A stretch of DNA of 64,000 bases from Demetria terragena DSM 11295 (GCF_000376825.1 NZ_AQXW01000004.1:2170001-2234000); one strand, 5' to 3'; counted from the first letter of the stretch, positions 1 through 8,371 are shown. Translations and numbers: made by a program. Notes: a model not told the origin generated them from the sequence alone.

Positions 1-279
1 TACGCGTCGCTCTTTGGCGGGGCCGTGGGTAAGGCATACCGGGCACCGAGCGATCGCTCGGCCTCGGCGGAGCAAGCCTCGCCGGCGCAGCAAGTGCAGG
101 CGCAGGCCAACTATGTGCTGAGCCTGAAACTCACGTCGCCCAGCAACCTGGCCAAAGCGCAGACCGCTGGCGTGAAGCCGAGCGAGGTCAAGCGACTCAA
201 CTCAGCCCTTCGGTCGTCCGACACCGCAACGGTGCAACAGGCGCTCGACGGGCTGCAGGCGCTCGACCGGCAGATGTAG
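1..279 (+). CDS. Hypothetical protein, C-terminal part (5' end outside window)
   Basis: The reading frame is open from the first base of the window and ends at a TAG stop at 277-279, so only the last 92 residues are visible and the start is missing. The visible part is rich in Ala, Gln and Ser, with a probable short helical C-terminus (KRLNSALRSSDTATVQQAL). It contains no motif I recognise. A GTG at 25 could be an internal start but has no convincing ribosome binding site. It converges with the rraA gene on the other strand, 12 bases away. Function unknown. Confidence 0.5.
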   Translation, partial: YASLFGGAVGKAYRAPSDRSASAEQASPAQQVQAQANYVLSLKLTSPSNLAKAQTAGVKPSEVKRLNSALRSSDTATVQQALDGLQALDRQM

Positions 280-291
280 CGGTCTGCTGAC

Positions 292-762
292 CTAGCGGCG
301 CGTGACGAGGATGCCGTCCTCGTCAGCCCACAGGGTCGCGCCCGGGGTGAAGGTCGCGTCGCCGAAGGTCAGCGGTACGTCCACCTCGCCGGTCCCTTCC
401 TTGGCGCTCTTGCGCGGGTTGGAACCCAGCGCCCGGACGCCAAGGTCGAGTTCGCGCAGGGCCGCCACGTCGCGTACGGCCCCGTGGATGACGACGCCCG
501 CCCAGCCATGCTCGACGGCGCTCGCGGCGATGAGGTCGCCCATCAGCGCGGATTCGAGTGATCCGCCGCCGTCAACCACGAGCACCCGATCATTGCCCGG
601 TGTGGCCAGGGTGTGCTTGAGCAGGGCGTTGTCGCGATGGCACCGAATCGTGGCGATCGGACCGCTGAACCATGCCCGGCCGCCATAGGAACGCAACTGC
701 ACCGAGCACGAGTCCAACTCGTCGCCGCGCTCGTCGAAGAGGTCGGCTGTGCTGAGGTCCAC
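292..762 (-). CDS. rraA: RraA family protein (RNase E activity regulator / HMG-oxaloacetate aldolase-like)
   Basis: This 156-residue protein has the usual RraA length and fold signature: VDGGGSLESALMGDLIAAS, then WAGVVIHGAVRDVAAL with the Arg-Asp pair, and a C-terminal WADEDGILV. Members bind RNase E in proteobacteria, while many actinobacterial members are class II 4-hydroxy-4-methyl-2-oxoglutarate/oxaloacetate aldolases. The sequence does not decide between these. The start is GTG at 762 with an excellent site (AAGGAG) seven bases upstream. It lies nine bases downstream of the histidine phosphatase gene on the same strand, so the two are probably cotranscribed. Confidence 0.88.
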   Translation of the reverse strand: MDLSTADLFDERGDELDSCSVQLRSYGGRAWFSGPIATIRCHRDNALLKHTLATPGNDRVLVVDGGGSLESALMGDLIAASAVEHGWAGVVIHGAVRDVAALRELDLGVRALGSNPRKSAKEGTGEVDVPLTFGDATFTPGATLWADEDGILVTRR

Positions 763-771
763 GGTTGCTCC

Positions 772-1425
772 TTAGGTTTGGGCGTGCTCCACGGCGCGCC
801 CGTCGAACGGATTGTCCTCGTCGTGATCGAGCGGCACGCCCATCCAGCTGCGGGCTACCCACGCGCCGGGCTCTCCGTCGACGACGACCACACCGGTGTT
901 CGCGAGCGGGTTGTTCAACGCGAACCGCGGCCCGAGATTGCTGCTGCGAAGGGTGGTCCAGGTGCGAATTGCCGCACCGTGACTCACGATCGCGGCGACC
1001 TGATGGCCCGCGTCGAAGACCTGCTGCACGGAGGAGTCGTAGCGAGCGAAAAAGTCCGTGCCGCGCTCGCCGCCGGGAATGGTGACGTCCAGATCGGAGT
1101 CGGCCCACTGGGCCATACAGCGCAGATAGGTCCGAATGCTCTCCTCGTCAGTGCGCTTCTCCACCGATCCGGCCTGCACCTCGTGGGTGCCCGCCAGCTC
1201 CACGGGCTCGAGCCCGAGATGGTCCGCGAGGGGGCGAGCCGTCAGGTGCGTACGCAGCGCCTGGGAGACATAGATCGCCTCGACCGGCTCGTCAGCCACC
1301 GTCTGGGGGATGGACCGTGCCTGCTGGGCTCCCAACTCGGTGAGCCCGGGCCCGGGCAGCACGGTGTCGAGGGCTCCGGCGACATTGGCTGGGGTCTGAC
1401 CGTGTCGGATCAACAAAAGGCGCAC
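772..1425 (-). CDS. Histidine phosphatase family protein (phosphoglycerate mutase-like)
   Basis: The N-terminus carries the histidine phosphatase signature LLLIRHGQTPAN, with the catalytic His that becomes phosphorylated. A second conserved His lies in VSHGAAIRTW. An acidic residue expected in the active site is present in THEVQAG. The length, 217 residues, is normal for the family. I chose GTG at 1425 because the RHG motif sits about eight residues in, as in relatives; an in-frame start further upstream (1458) would add eleven unsupported residues. The substrate cannot be told. It probably forms an operon with rraA downstream. Confidence 0.85.
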   Translation of the reverse strand: MRLLLIRHGQTPANVAGALDTVLPGPGLTELGAQQARSIPQTVADEPVEAIYVSQALRTHLTARPLADHLGLEPVELAGTHEVQAGSVEKRTDEESIRTYLRCMAQWADSDLDVTIPGGERGTDFFARYDSSVQQVFDAGHQVAAIVSHGAAIRTWTTLRSSNLGPRFALNNPLANTGVVVVDGEPGAWVARSWMGVPLDHDEDNPFDGRAVEHAQT

Positions 1426-1473
1426 TCCGCCATCCTTCCACCCGTGGCCGATGAGCACTCATCGAGTGGCGGT

Positions 1474-1605
1474 CTTCCAACGTCGGTCGAGCTTCCAACG
1501 TCGGTCGAGCAGGCGAGCGCCCTGGCGCGAGCCGTGTCGAGACCATCGTGGGGTCTCGACAAGCTCGACCGGCGTTTGGCCGACCGGCGTTTGGTCCGAC
1601 CGGCG
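1474..1605. repeat. Dispersed GGTCGAG/TCGAGACC repeat cluster, copy 1
   Basis: This intergenic cluster holds two exact 18-bp units (1474-1491 and 1492-1509, ending in CGGTCGAG). They are followed by a core with the short inverted pair GCGCC-CT-GGCGC, ending TCGAGACC near 1543. Next come GGTCTCGACAAGCTCGACC and two or three shorter CCGGCG units. The same vocabulary recurs at 5.5-5.9, 17.7, 23.8, 50.4 and 58.6 kb. It lies between the divergent histidine phosphatase and NPCBM-lipoprotein genes. Confidence 0.85.
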
Positions 1606-1647
1606 CGTACACCAGACGGGGCAGACATCTTTCGTCACACTGGCCGG

Positions 1648-2274
1648 ATGCGAATGACGCGCCGGGCCGCCGCCGTTCTGGGTATGAGCGGAATGCTCGC
1701 CGTCAGCGGATGCGGTGGTGCTCCGCTCTACAGCGAGCAAGCCGTGGAAACGCTGAGTACCCCGGCCTCGCCGAGTTCAACCACGGCACCCGCGACCTCC
1801 ACGACGAGTTCCCCACCACGCGCCACGACCGCGCAGCCGACGCGGTCACCGACAGCAACACCAACAACAACACCGACAGCAACTCCGAAGAAAACGGTTG
1901 CCCTCGACTCTCTCGGCGGGCCCGGCTCGGGGCCAATTTCTATCGCGGGGACGCGCTATCCGAACTCGTTCGCCATCAGTGCCTGCACGATCTACTCCGA
2001 GCAACCGACCTACGCCTTCCCCTTGAAGGGGCGTTACCAAAGGCTGTCGGCCACGGTCGGACAGGACGACGCCTCCGAATCACAGCAGGCAGTGCTGCGC
2101 GTGACTGTTAAGGGTGACGGTCGGACGCTCGCGTCCAAGACGGTGCGCTTTGGCCAGCGGGCCGAACTCGCGGTGGCCGTGAGTGGCGTGCGTACGCTCA
2201 CACTGGTCTTCACGGAGATCAGTTGCGGCTCAGGTGGTGCCGCGTTCGCCGTCGGGAATGGCCAGTTGAGCTAG
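1648..2274 (+). CDS. Secreted lipoprotein with NPCBM-like carbohydrate-binding domain
   Basis: This 208-residue protein starts at ATG 1648. It has a signal peptide and lipobox (GMLAVSGCGG, lipidated Cys at about residue 22). A low-complexity Thr/Ser/Pro linker (about residues 35-80) follows, then a C-terminal beta-rich domain of about 120 residues. That domain reads like an NPCBM/NEW2 module: IAGTRYPNSFAI, LKGRYQRLSATVGQDD, LRVTVKGDGRTL and a final LTLVF. NPCBM modules bind carbohydrate, so a cell-wall- or glycan-associated role is inferred. The reading frame stays open far upstream, but that part is antisense to the phosphatase gene and is not coding. It converges with the next lipoprotein gene with only six bases between. 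Confidence 0.78.
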   Translation: MRMTRRAAAVLGMSGMLAVSGCGGAPLYSEQAVETLSTPASPSSTTAPATSTTSSPPRATTAQPTRSPTATPTTTPTATPKKTVALDSLGGPGSGPISIAGTRYPNSFAISACTIYSEQPTYAFPLKGRYQRLSATVGQDDASESQQAVLRVTVKGDGRTLASKTVRFGQRAELAVAVSGVRTLTLVFTEISCGSGGAAFAVGNGQLS

Positions 2275-2280
2275 CGAGAA

Positions 2281-2910
2281 CTATGGCTTGATCTGGTCGG
2301 TGCACCAGGTGCGAAGCGTGCGGTAGGTGGAGTTGAGGCCGCCGGAGTCCACGCTCTTGTTGTTGTCGTGCGAGCCCTTCATGTCGTCCATTTCATTGGC
2401 GACAGCACGGGTACGTGAGGTGAAGCCCTTGTTGGTCGACTTGGACGCCATCGTGCGCAGATCGGCGGCCGTACGCCCCAGCAAGCCCGCGGCGTTGTCG
2501 CGCTGAGTTGAACTACCGCTGCTGACCGCCGTGTTCCATGCGCGGATGGCGCCGTTGACCTTGCTGCTCGCCGAGATGCACGACGCGATCAACTTGCCGT
2601 CCAAGGTCTTCGGTGTGGAGGCGGACGGCGTTGCCGAGGACGAACCTGACGTGGACGGCGTGGGCGAAGTCTGCGTGCTCGACGGCGACCCGCTGGTGGT
2701 GCTCGTCGAACTTGGCGGGGTGCTGGTGGAGGTTTCCGAGGTGGTCGTCGAACTCGACGAGGTCTTCGAAGCCGAGGGCGTCGCAGACGTTGAACTGGAC
2801 GGAGTCGAGGTCGCCTTGGGCTCACCGTCGTCCGAGCAGCCAGCAAGGAAAACCGGCAAGATCAGCGCAACGGCAGCGAGTTGCCGAGCGGGGCGCGAGG
2901 TGTGATTCAT
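2281..2910 (-). CDS. Hypothetical lipoprotein with Ser/Thr/Pro linker
   Basis: The protein has 209 residues. Start ATG 2910 is preceded by GGAAGGA. It has a signal peptide with a lipobox (FLAGCSDD, Cys about residue 25) and then about 70 residues almost entirely Ser, Thr and Pro. A globular C-terminal domain of about 110 residues has two cysteines (ASCISASSKVNGAI and RTWCTDQIKP) that could form a disulfide. I do not recognise the domain. An alternative start at 2949 would add 13 residues before the signal peptide and is unlikely. Confidence 0.72.
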   Translation of the reverse strand: MNHTSRPARQLAAVALILPVFLAGCSDDGEPKATSTPSSSTSATPSASKTSSSSTTTSETSTSTPPSSTSTTSGSPSSTQTSPTPSTSGSSSATPSASTPKTLDGKLIASCISASSKVNGAIRAWNTAVSSGSSTQRDNAAGLLGRTAADLRTMASKSTNKGFTSRTRAVANEMDDMKGSHDNNKSVDSGGLNSTYRTLRTWCTDQIKP

Positions 2911-3017
2911 GGGTCCTTCCAGCACAGTCCAGGGCCCCGCCGAGGGCAAGGCCTGATACCAGAGTGCCCCGCGCTGCTGGTCGGCGCAAAATTTCGGGCC
3001 TCAGGCCTACCTGTGAT

Positions 3018-3917
3018 TTAGGCCTGGCCGAAGGCCAGAATGTGGTCTCGAACCCACTCTGGGTCCTCGAACATGGGGCAGTGCCCCAGATGTGCACCCT
3101 CGGCGTACGCCCAGTTCGGATGGCTGTGCGCCATCGCCCGTGCAGCCCCCACACTGACAAGGCGATCGTGCGCACCGTGCAGCAGTAGCACCGGACGATC
3201 GATGGAGTTGAAGACCCGGGTGTAGGACGGCTTCTTCAGGATGGTCTTCACTACGGACTTCGCCGCAGCGAGAAAGGCGGTGTCGGCATCGGCCCCGAAC
3301 TTGGCCGCCCGATCCTGCGCGGTCTGTATGTGGCGGGCACGCAGCCAGGCCGGCACCTGACGGCGGTCGTGGGTGACCAGGGCGAGCATCTCGCGTACGG
3401 CCTGCTCAGGTGTCACTTTGGTCGCGCGGACCTTCATCAACCGGCGGCTCAGCGGCGGGACCAGGTAGGTGCTGAAGACCGCTGCCACGGTCGGCGACGG
3501 GCGATGCTTCGGATTGCCTGGCAGGGCCGGGTCGACCAGCACCACCTGCGCGACTGACGTCGGGTCCTCAACGGCGTGCATAGCGGACAGCATTCCGCCC
3601 ATCGAATTGCCCACCAGGACGACCGGCGGCAGGTCGAGCGCGTGGATGAATCCGGTCAACAGTTTCCGATTGGCTGGCACCGACGCGTCGGCGCTCTGCG
3701 TCCACCCGAAACCCCCAAGGTCGAGGGCAAGGACCCGACCATGCTCGGCGAGCAGAGGGGCCAACGAATCCCAATTGACGAGCGATCCGCCCAGGCCGTG
3801 CACCAGCACGAACGTCGGACGCTCGTCCCCATCAGCCGGGCCGGGGAGGTCGACGTAGTGGACCGAGGTGCCGTCCACGTCGACCCAGCAGGACTCGAGA
3901 ACGGCGGGCTCACCCAT
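3018..3917 (-). CDS. Alpha/beta-fold hydrolase
   Basis: This 299-residue alpha/beta hydrolase has the oxyanion motif VLVHGLGGS near residue 40, the nucleophile elbow VGNSMGGM (Ser near residue 106), an acid in LLHGAHDRLV and the catalytic His in EGAHLGHCP near the C-terminus. The substrate is unknown; ester, lactone or C-C bond hydrolysis are all possible. Start ATG 3917 has GAGG six bases upstream and overlaps the end of the yciI-like gene by eight bases, indicating cotranscription. A start at 3959 would lie entirely inside the upstream gene. Confidence 0.85.
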   Translation of the reverse strand: MGEPAVLESCWVDVDGTSVHYVDLPGPADGDERPTFVLVHGLGGSLVNWDSLAPLLAEHGRVLALDLGGFGWTQSADASVPANRKLLTGFIHALDLPPVVLVGNSMGGMLSAMHAVEDPTSVAQVVLVDPALPGNPKHRPSPTVAAVFSTYLVPPLSRRLMKVRATKVTPEQAVREMLALVTHDRRQVPAWLRARHIQTAQDRAAKFGADADTAFLAAAKSVVKTILKKPSYTRVFNSIDRPVLLLHGAHDRLVSVGAARAMAHSHPNWAYAEGAHLGHCPMFEDPEWVRDHILAFGQA

Positions 3918-4197
3918 GAAGTGCCTCACTGTGCGGACCCAGGACCGGGTTGAAGTCACGGATCGTCTGGCTGGCGACCAATCCCTCGCGTTGAAAGGGG
4001 TCCCCGGCGAGAATGCGCTCGACTTCCTCGACGTTCTCGGCGCGCAGGAGGATCAAGGCCCCGGCCGGTTCATCGCGAAAAGGCCCAGAGATCAGCAGAC
4101 CTTCCTGCGCATCGAGGTAGGCCCGGTGTTCGGGGCGGTGGGTGTCTCGGCCTGCGGAGTCGTCGGTGTAGCGGTACTCAACGCTATAAATCGCCAT
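3910..4197 (-). CDS. YciI family protein
   Basis: This is a 95-residue single-domain YciI-like protein with a ferredoxin-like fold. It shows the conserved His in THRPEHRAYL, the LLISGPF segment and NVEEVERILAGDPFQREGL. The family includes dehalogenases and dimeric enzymes with a His/Asp pair, but most members have no assigned substrate. It is the first gene of a two-gene unit with the alpha/beta hydrolase. It is divergently arranged with the flavoprotein at 4250, so both promoters must lie in 4198-4249. Confidence 0.82.
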   Translation of the reverse strand: MAIYSVEYRYTDDSAGRDTHRPEHRAYLDAQEGLLISGPFRDEPAGALILLRAENVEEVERILAGDPFQREGLVASQTIRDFNPVLGPHSEALHG

Positions 4198-4249
4198 GCG
4201 GGTCAGTCTCTCACCACCGTGCGATCGGGTGGTGGCCTAGCCTGGATGC

Positions 4250-5473
4250 ATGACGACGTATGTGATTGTCGGCGGCGGACTTGCTGGTGCGAAAACGGCG
4301 GAGGCTCTGCGCGAACGCGATGGTGATGCGCGCGTCGTGCTCATCTCGGCCGAGGCCCATCTTCCGTACGAGCGACCTGCGCTCTCTAAGGGATTCCTCG
4401 CGGGAAAGGAGTCCCAAGAGGACTTCACCGTCCACGAATCCTCTTGGTACCAAGAGAATCTCATCGAGGTGCGGTCCGGGACGTTTGCCGATGCAATCGA
4501 CCCGGCGACCCGCACCGTCACCTTGTCTGATGGGTCTGCGGTGGCCTACGACCAGCTGGCGTTGGCCACGGGCTCACGCCCGCGCGGTCTCGGCGTCCCC
4601 GGCGTGCAGCGCCCTGGCGTGGTCACGCTTCGCACCATTGAGGAGGCCGCCGGACTCCGCGAAGTCCTCGGCAAGGGAAAGCGGCTCGTGGTGATCGGCG
4701 GTGGCTGGATCGGCCTTGAGGTCGCTGCATCCGCCCGCGAGCTGGGCGCGGAGGTCACCATTCTCGAAGGCTCCGAGCATGTGCTTTTGAAGGCACTAGG
4801 CGCCTCGATCGGTGACCGGTTCGCAGAACTGCATCGCTCCCATGGGGTGGACGTCCGCACGGGCATATCGCTGGATGCGATCGAAGGCGAGGGAACCTCG
4901 GGCGCCGTGACTGGCGTACGCCTCAAAGATGGCGAGACGATCCCGGCTGATGCGGTTCTGCTGGCCGTCGGAGCACTGCCGCGGGTCGAGCTCGCCGCTG
5001 CCGCTGGCCTCGACGTCGACAACGGCCTGGTCGTTGACGACACCCTGCGCACCAGCGACTCGCACATCGTCGCGGTGGGCGACATCGCTCACGCCGAGCA
5101 CCCGACGTTGGGCCACCGGGTCCGCGTTGAGCACTGGGCCAACGCCCAGGCACAGGCCGACATCGCGGCGGCCACAATGGTGGGCGACGAGGCGCACTAC
5201 GACGCGCTCCCGTATTTCTTCACCGACCAGTACGACCTCGGTATGGAGTTCCGCGGCGAGCGACCCGACGACGAGCGCGTCATCCAGCGCGGCAGCGACT
5301 CCGAGCACATCCTGTTCTGGCTGGACGCCGAAGACATCGTGCGCGCTGCCATGAACGTCAACGTCTGGGACGCCGGAGACGATATTGAGGCCCTACTCGC
5401 TTCGGGCCAACCCATCGACGCCGAGCGCCTCGCCGACCCCACTGTGAGCCTCAGCTCCCTGATTGATTCCTGA
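4250..5473 (+). CDS. FAD/NAD-dependent ferredoxin (rubredoxin) reductase family protein
   Basis: The protein has 407 residues, typical of the oxygenase-coupled ferredoxin reductase family. The N-terminal FAD-binding motif is YVIVGGGLAGAKTAEALRE. The segment LPYERPALSKG contains the conserved Lys. The second dinucleotide motif RLVVIGGGWIGLEVAASARE binds NAD(P)H. VAVGDIAH is the C-terminal FAD contact, and the Reductase_C domain begins near EHWANAQAQA. It would pass electrons from NAD(P)H to a ferredoxin, rubredoxin or P450 partner, but no such partner lies nearby. Start ATG 4250. Confidence 0.88.
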   Translation: MTTYVIVGGGLAGAKTAEALRERDGDARVVLISAEAHLPYERPALSKGFLAGKESQEDFTVHESSWYQENLIEVRSGTFADAIDPATRTVTLSDGSAVAYDQLALATGSRPRGLGVPGVQRPGVVTLRTIEEAAGLREVLGKGKRLVVIGGGWIGLEVAASARELGAEVTILEGSEHVLLKALGASIGDRFAELHRSHGVDVRTGISLDAIEGEGTSGAVTGVRLKDGETIPADAVLLAVGALPRVELAAAAGLDVDNGLVVDDTLRTSDSHIVAVGDIAHAEHPTLGHRVRVEHWANAQAQADIAAATMVGDEAHYDALPYFFTDQYDLGMEFRGERPDDERVIQRGSDSEHILFWLDAEDIVRAAMNVNVWDAGDDIEALLASGQPIDAERLADPTVSLSSLIDS

Positions 5474-5522
5474 TTCGGGTCGAGCACTTAACGCCGTCGA
5501 GCTCCCCTAACGCCGGTCGAGG

Positions 5523-5593
5523 CCCTAACGCCGGTCGAGTAGGCGAGCGCCCTGGCGCGAGCCGTATCGAGACCAGCGCCTCGTCGAGCGCCC
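5523..5593 (+). repeat. 71-bp repeat arm, copy 2 (inverted copy at 5818-5888)
   Basis: Read base by base, this stretch is the exact reverse complement of 5818-5888 over all 71 positions. It contains CCGGTCGAGTAGGCGAGCGC, the GCGCC-CT-GGCGC core and TATCGAGACC. Two partial units (TAACGCCGGTCGAG) lie on either side at about 5510-5520 and 5596-5625, the latter ending CTTGTCGAGACC. Confidence 0.95.
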
Positions 5594-5817
5594 GACTAAC
5601 GCCGGTCGAGCTTGTCGAGACCCCGGTCCGTCCACCCGGCTGCGCACTGGCGCGCGCCTTTGGCGCCCGATCGGCCATCGAGTGGCGGCACATGAGGGGT
5701 CCGTACGGGCGCCCACCATGCATTTGCCGCTAGTCGATGTGTTTGGACGAGCGGGTGGGTGGTCTCGACAAGCTCGACCGGCGTGGGGCTCGACCGGCGT
5801 GGGGCTCGACCGGCGTG
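5594..5817. other. Spacer between the 71-bp inverted arms; no gene seen
   Basis: These 224 bases, and the flanking stretch 5474-5882 as a whole, hold no credible coding region. The middle part (about 5640-5755) is unique sequence without a recognisable RNA or mobile-element motif. The right part holds GGTCTCGACAAGCTCGACC (5761-5779) and three exact 16-bp units, each CTCGACCGGCGTGGGG, at 5773-5788, 5789-5804 and 5805-5820. Sixteen is not a multiple of three, unlike the repeats found inside genes. Confidence 0.8.
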
Positions 5818-5888
5818 GGGCGCTCGACGAGGCGCTGGTCTCGATACGGCTCGCGCCAGGGCGCTCGCCTACTCGACCGGCGTTAGGG
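5818..5888 (-). repeat. 71-bp repeat arm, copy 3 (inverted partner of 5523-5593)
   Basis: This is the exact inverted copy of 5523-5593. It runs to the last codon and stop of the gene on the minus strand ending at 5883, so the repeat forms the very 3' end of that gene. The two arms could pair in single strands or recombine, and would invert the 224-base spacer. Confidence 0.95.
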
Positions 5889-6626
5889 GTGGGGGTCCTT
5901 TTCGAGGGCCTCTAATGCGGCAGTTGCTGATTCCCACTCGCGGCGGGCTGCTGTGCGGCGTGCGCGGGCTTGCGCAAGTGCCGCCTCAGCGACCTCCAGG
6001 GTATGCGCGGCCACAGTGACCTTGGCCTGTGCCTGTGCGATCTCGGCGGCCGTTGGTCCCGGTGGGGTCTTGGGGGGCGCCGCCGGCGCGGGGGTCGGGT
6101 CGGGAAGGATGCGCAACGGCGTCGCGACAGAATCACCGATCTCGACCTCGCCGAACCCGGCGTACGACAGCGCCGTCACCAATTGCCCACTCGTGACAGC
6201 GAGTTCAGCGCGGGGGTCTGCCAGCGCGGCGGTCAGAGTAGCGGTGACTTGTTCGCGAATCGGTGCAGTGACCTCGAAGGCGCCGTCGCTCGTAACCGCC
6301 AGACGAACCGCCTCGGCGACGAGGTTCTCGACCAGAGAAGGTCGTTGTGCCGAAAGGGATTTCATCTCCGAGGCGGCTAGTCGTGATTGCGCCTCGCGTA
6401 GTTGTTCGCCCAACTCGGTGAGCGGGTCGAGAGCGCCGGGCTCGTGAGCCAACAGGTTGACCAGCCAGGCGGCTACCGTCGGGCGACGCAGCGCCTTAAC
6501 CTGACCCGCCAGGTCGCGCGCCCCCTTCGAGCGCAGTGCCTTGACGCGAGCATCGCGCGCCCGAATGAAGTCGCCAGGGAGCTCGGCATACAACTCACGC
6601 GTGATGTCGGCCAGGTCGTCTCCCAC
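5883..6626 (-). CDS. Conserved actinobacterial hypothetical protein with C-terminal coiled coil
   Basis: The protein has 247 residues with GTG at 6626 as start. The frame is open further upstream, but that part overlaps the FAD dehydrogenase on the other strand and looks non-coding. The N-terminal half carries GDFIRARDARVKALRSKG and VKALRRPTVAAWLVNLL, a pattern I associate with a widespread actinobacterial family of unknown function. A Pro/Ala linker (about residues 165-185) leads to an Ala/Arg/Glu-rich coiled coil of about 60 residues. Its extreme 3' end lies in the dispersed repeat. It is divergent from the FAD dehydrogenase with 57 bases between. Confidence 0.7.
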   Translation of the reverse strand: MGDDLADITRELYAELPGDFIRARDARVKALRSKGARDLAGQVKALRRPTVAAWLVNLLAHEPGALDPLTELGEQLREAQSRLAASEMKSLSAQRPSLVENLVAEAVRLAVTSDGAFEVTAPIREQVTATLTAALADPRAELAVTSGQLVTALSYAGFGEVEIGDSVATPLRILPDPTPAPAAPPKTPPGPTAAEIAQAQAKVTVAAHTLEVAEAALAQARARRTAARREWESATAALEALEKDPHP

Positions 6627-6683
6627 CCCCCGATTGTGCGCTAGAGCCGCCCGACGCGACGGGAGGTTACGTAGGTTGGCCTC

Positions 6684-8354
6684 ATGGATGCAGATGTCAT
6701 CGTGGTGGGCGCGGGTCTCGCGGGTCTCGTGGCGGCGCGCGAACTCGTCGATGCAGGTCGGCGCGTGGCCTTGGTCGACCAGGCCTCTCCGGTCAACTTG
6801 GGTGGGCAGGCCTGGTGGTCCTTCGGCGGCCTTTTCCTCGTGGATACTCCCGAGCAGCGCCGGCTCGGCGTGCGCGACTCCTTTGACCTCGCCTGGCAGG
6901 ACTGGCAAGGCTCGGCCGGGTGGGACCGCCTTGAGGACGAGGACATCTGGGGCGCGAAATGGGCCAAGGCCTACGTCGAATGGGCCGCCGGTGAGAAGCG
7001 GGATTGGTTGCGCGGCAAAGGCATTCGATTCACGCCCATGGTCGGCTGGGCCGAGCGGGGCGATGGGCGCGCCATGGGACACGGCAACTCCGTGCCACGG
7101 TTTCACGTCGCCTGGGGCACGGGTACCGGCGTGGTCGGTCCGTTCATCGACAGTGCGCGGGAAGCGGCCGAGACCGGTGCGATCACCTTCTATCACCGCC
7201 ATCGCGTAGACGAACTCGTCACGACTGACGGTGCGGTCACCGGTGTTCGAGGAGCGATCCTCGCGCCCGATGCTGGCGCGCGGGGGGAGTTAAATCGCGA
7301 TGACGCGGTGGGCGACTTCGAGTTAACCGGCCAGGCAGTCCTGGTGAGCAGCGGGGGAATTGGTGGTAATCATGACCTCGTCCGCGAACTGTGGCCGGCG
7401 CGGATGGGTGTCCCGCCGAGGTCAATGATCACCGGGGTGCCGGCATACGTCGACGGCCGGATGCTCGGCATTGCCGAGGAGTCGGGCGCCCGGTTGGTCA
7501 ACCGGGACCGGATGTGGCACTACACCGAGGGAATCCGCAACTGGAGTCCCGTGTGGCCAGACCACGCCATCCGCATCCTGCCGGGCCCCTCGCCGTTGTG
7601 GTTCGACGCACTCGGACGGTTGTTGCCGGCGCCTTACCTCCCGGGGTACGACACCCTCGGCACATTGCGCTACCTGCGGACCGCGCCGGGCCTGGCTGAA
7701 CACGATCACTCGTGGTTCATCGTCAGCCAGAAGATGCTGGAGAAGGAGCTCGCGCTGTCGGGTTCGGAGCAAAACCCGGACCTGACTGACCGTGACTACC
7801 GACTCTTGGTGAAGACCCGGCTGGGCTCCGGCGCACCCGGGCCGGTTGAGGACTTCCGCCAACACGGACCCGACTTCGTCACCGCAGCAACGCTCGCCGC
7901 ATTGGTGGCCAAGATGAATGCGCTGACGGATGAGGCGCTGCTGGATTTCGACACGGTGCGGCAGCAGATTGAGGCACGCGACCGGGAGATGCTCAACCCC
8001 TTCACCAAGGACGCCCAGACGATGGGCATTCACAATGCGAGGCGGTACCGCGGCGACAAGCTCAGCCGAGTCGCCGCCCCCCACCAGGTGCTTGACCCGA
8101 AGGCCGGGCCGCTCACCGCGATCAAGCTCCACGTCCTGACCCGCAAGACGTTGGGCGGGCTGCAGACCGATCTGGATGGTCGCGTACTGCGTGCTGACGG
8201 ATCGCCCCTCCCAGGCCTGTACGCCGCCGGTGAAGCCGCAGGTTTTGGCGGCGGTGGGGTGCATGGCTACAACGCGCTCGAAGGCACCTTTCTGGGAGGC
8301 TGTTTGTTCACTGGTCGGACGGCTGGCCGGGCTCTGTCCCGCACGATCGGCTGA
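6684..8354 (+). CDS. FAD-binding dehydrogenase (KsdD / fumarate-reductase flavoprotein family)
   Basis: The protein has 556 residues. The N-terminal FAD fold shows DVIVVGAGLAGLVAARELVD and NLGGQAWWSFGGL. A C-terminal closing motif, LYAAGEAAGFGGGGVHGYN followed by LEGTFLGG, contacts FAD. This layout is that of the 3-ketosteroid delta1-dehydrogenase/fumarate reductase group, and the length matches actinobacterial 'FAD-binding dehydrogenase' proteins. No steroid or fumarate pathway genes are next to it, so the substrate is unknown. Start ATG 6684. It is followed after 17 bases by the AI-2E family permease. Confidence 0.85.
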   Translation: MDADVIVVGAGLAGLVAARELVDAGRRVALVDQASPVNLGGQAWWSFGGLFLVDTPEQRRLGVRDSFDLAWQDWQGSAGWDRLEDEDIWGAKWAKAYVEWAAGEKRDWLRGKGIRFTPMVGWAERGDGRAMGHGNSVPRFHVAWGTGTGVVGPFIDSAREAAETGAITFYHRHRVDELVTTDGAVTGVRGAILAPDAGARGELNRDDAVGDFELTGQAVLVSSGGIGGNHDLVRELWPARMGVPPRSMITGVPAYVDGRMLGIAEESGARLVNRDRMWHYTEGIRNWSPVWPDHAIRILPGPSPLWFDALGRLLPAPYLPGYDTLGTLRYLRTAPGLAEHDHSWFIVSQKMLEKELALSGSEQNPDLTDRDYRLLVKTRLGSGAPGPVEDFRQHGPDFVTAATLAALVAKMNALTDEALLDFDTVRQQIEARDREMLNPFTKDAQTMGIHNARRYRGDKLSRVAAPHQVLDPKAGPLTAIKLHVLTRKTLGGLQTDLDGRVLRADGSPLPGLYAAGEAAGFGGGGVHGYNALEGTFLGGCLFTGRTAGRALSRTIG

Positions 8355-8371
8355 CCTGGCAGGCTCATCGT

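Noticed and set aside
613-1647. Very long open frame on the plus strand ahead of the NPCBM lipoprotein (from 613)
   Set aside because: It lies antisense to rraA and the histidine phosphatase, has no homology-like pattern, and the lipoprotein signal peptide begins at 1648. High-GC DNA commonly leaves such frames open.
5523-5888. Inverted arms as ends of an insertion sequence
   Set aside because: The 224-base interior has no transposase frame, and no target-site duplication could be recognised around the arms.
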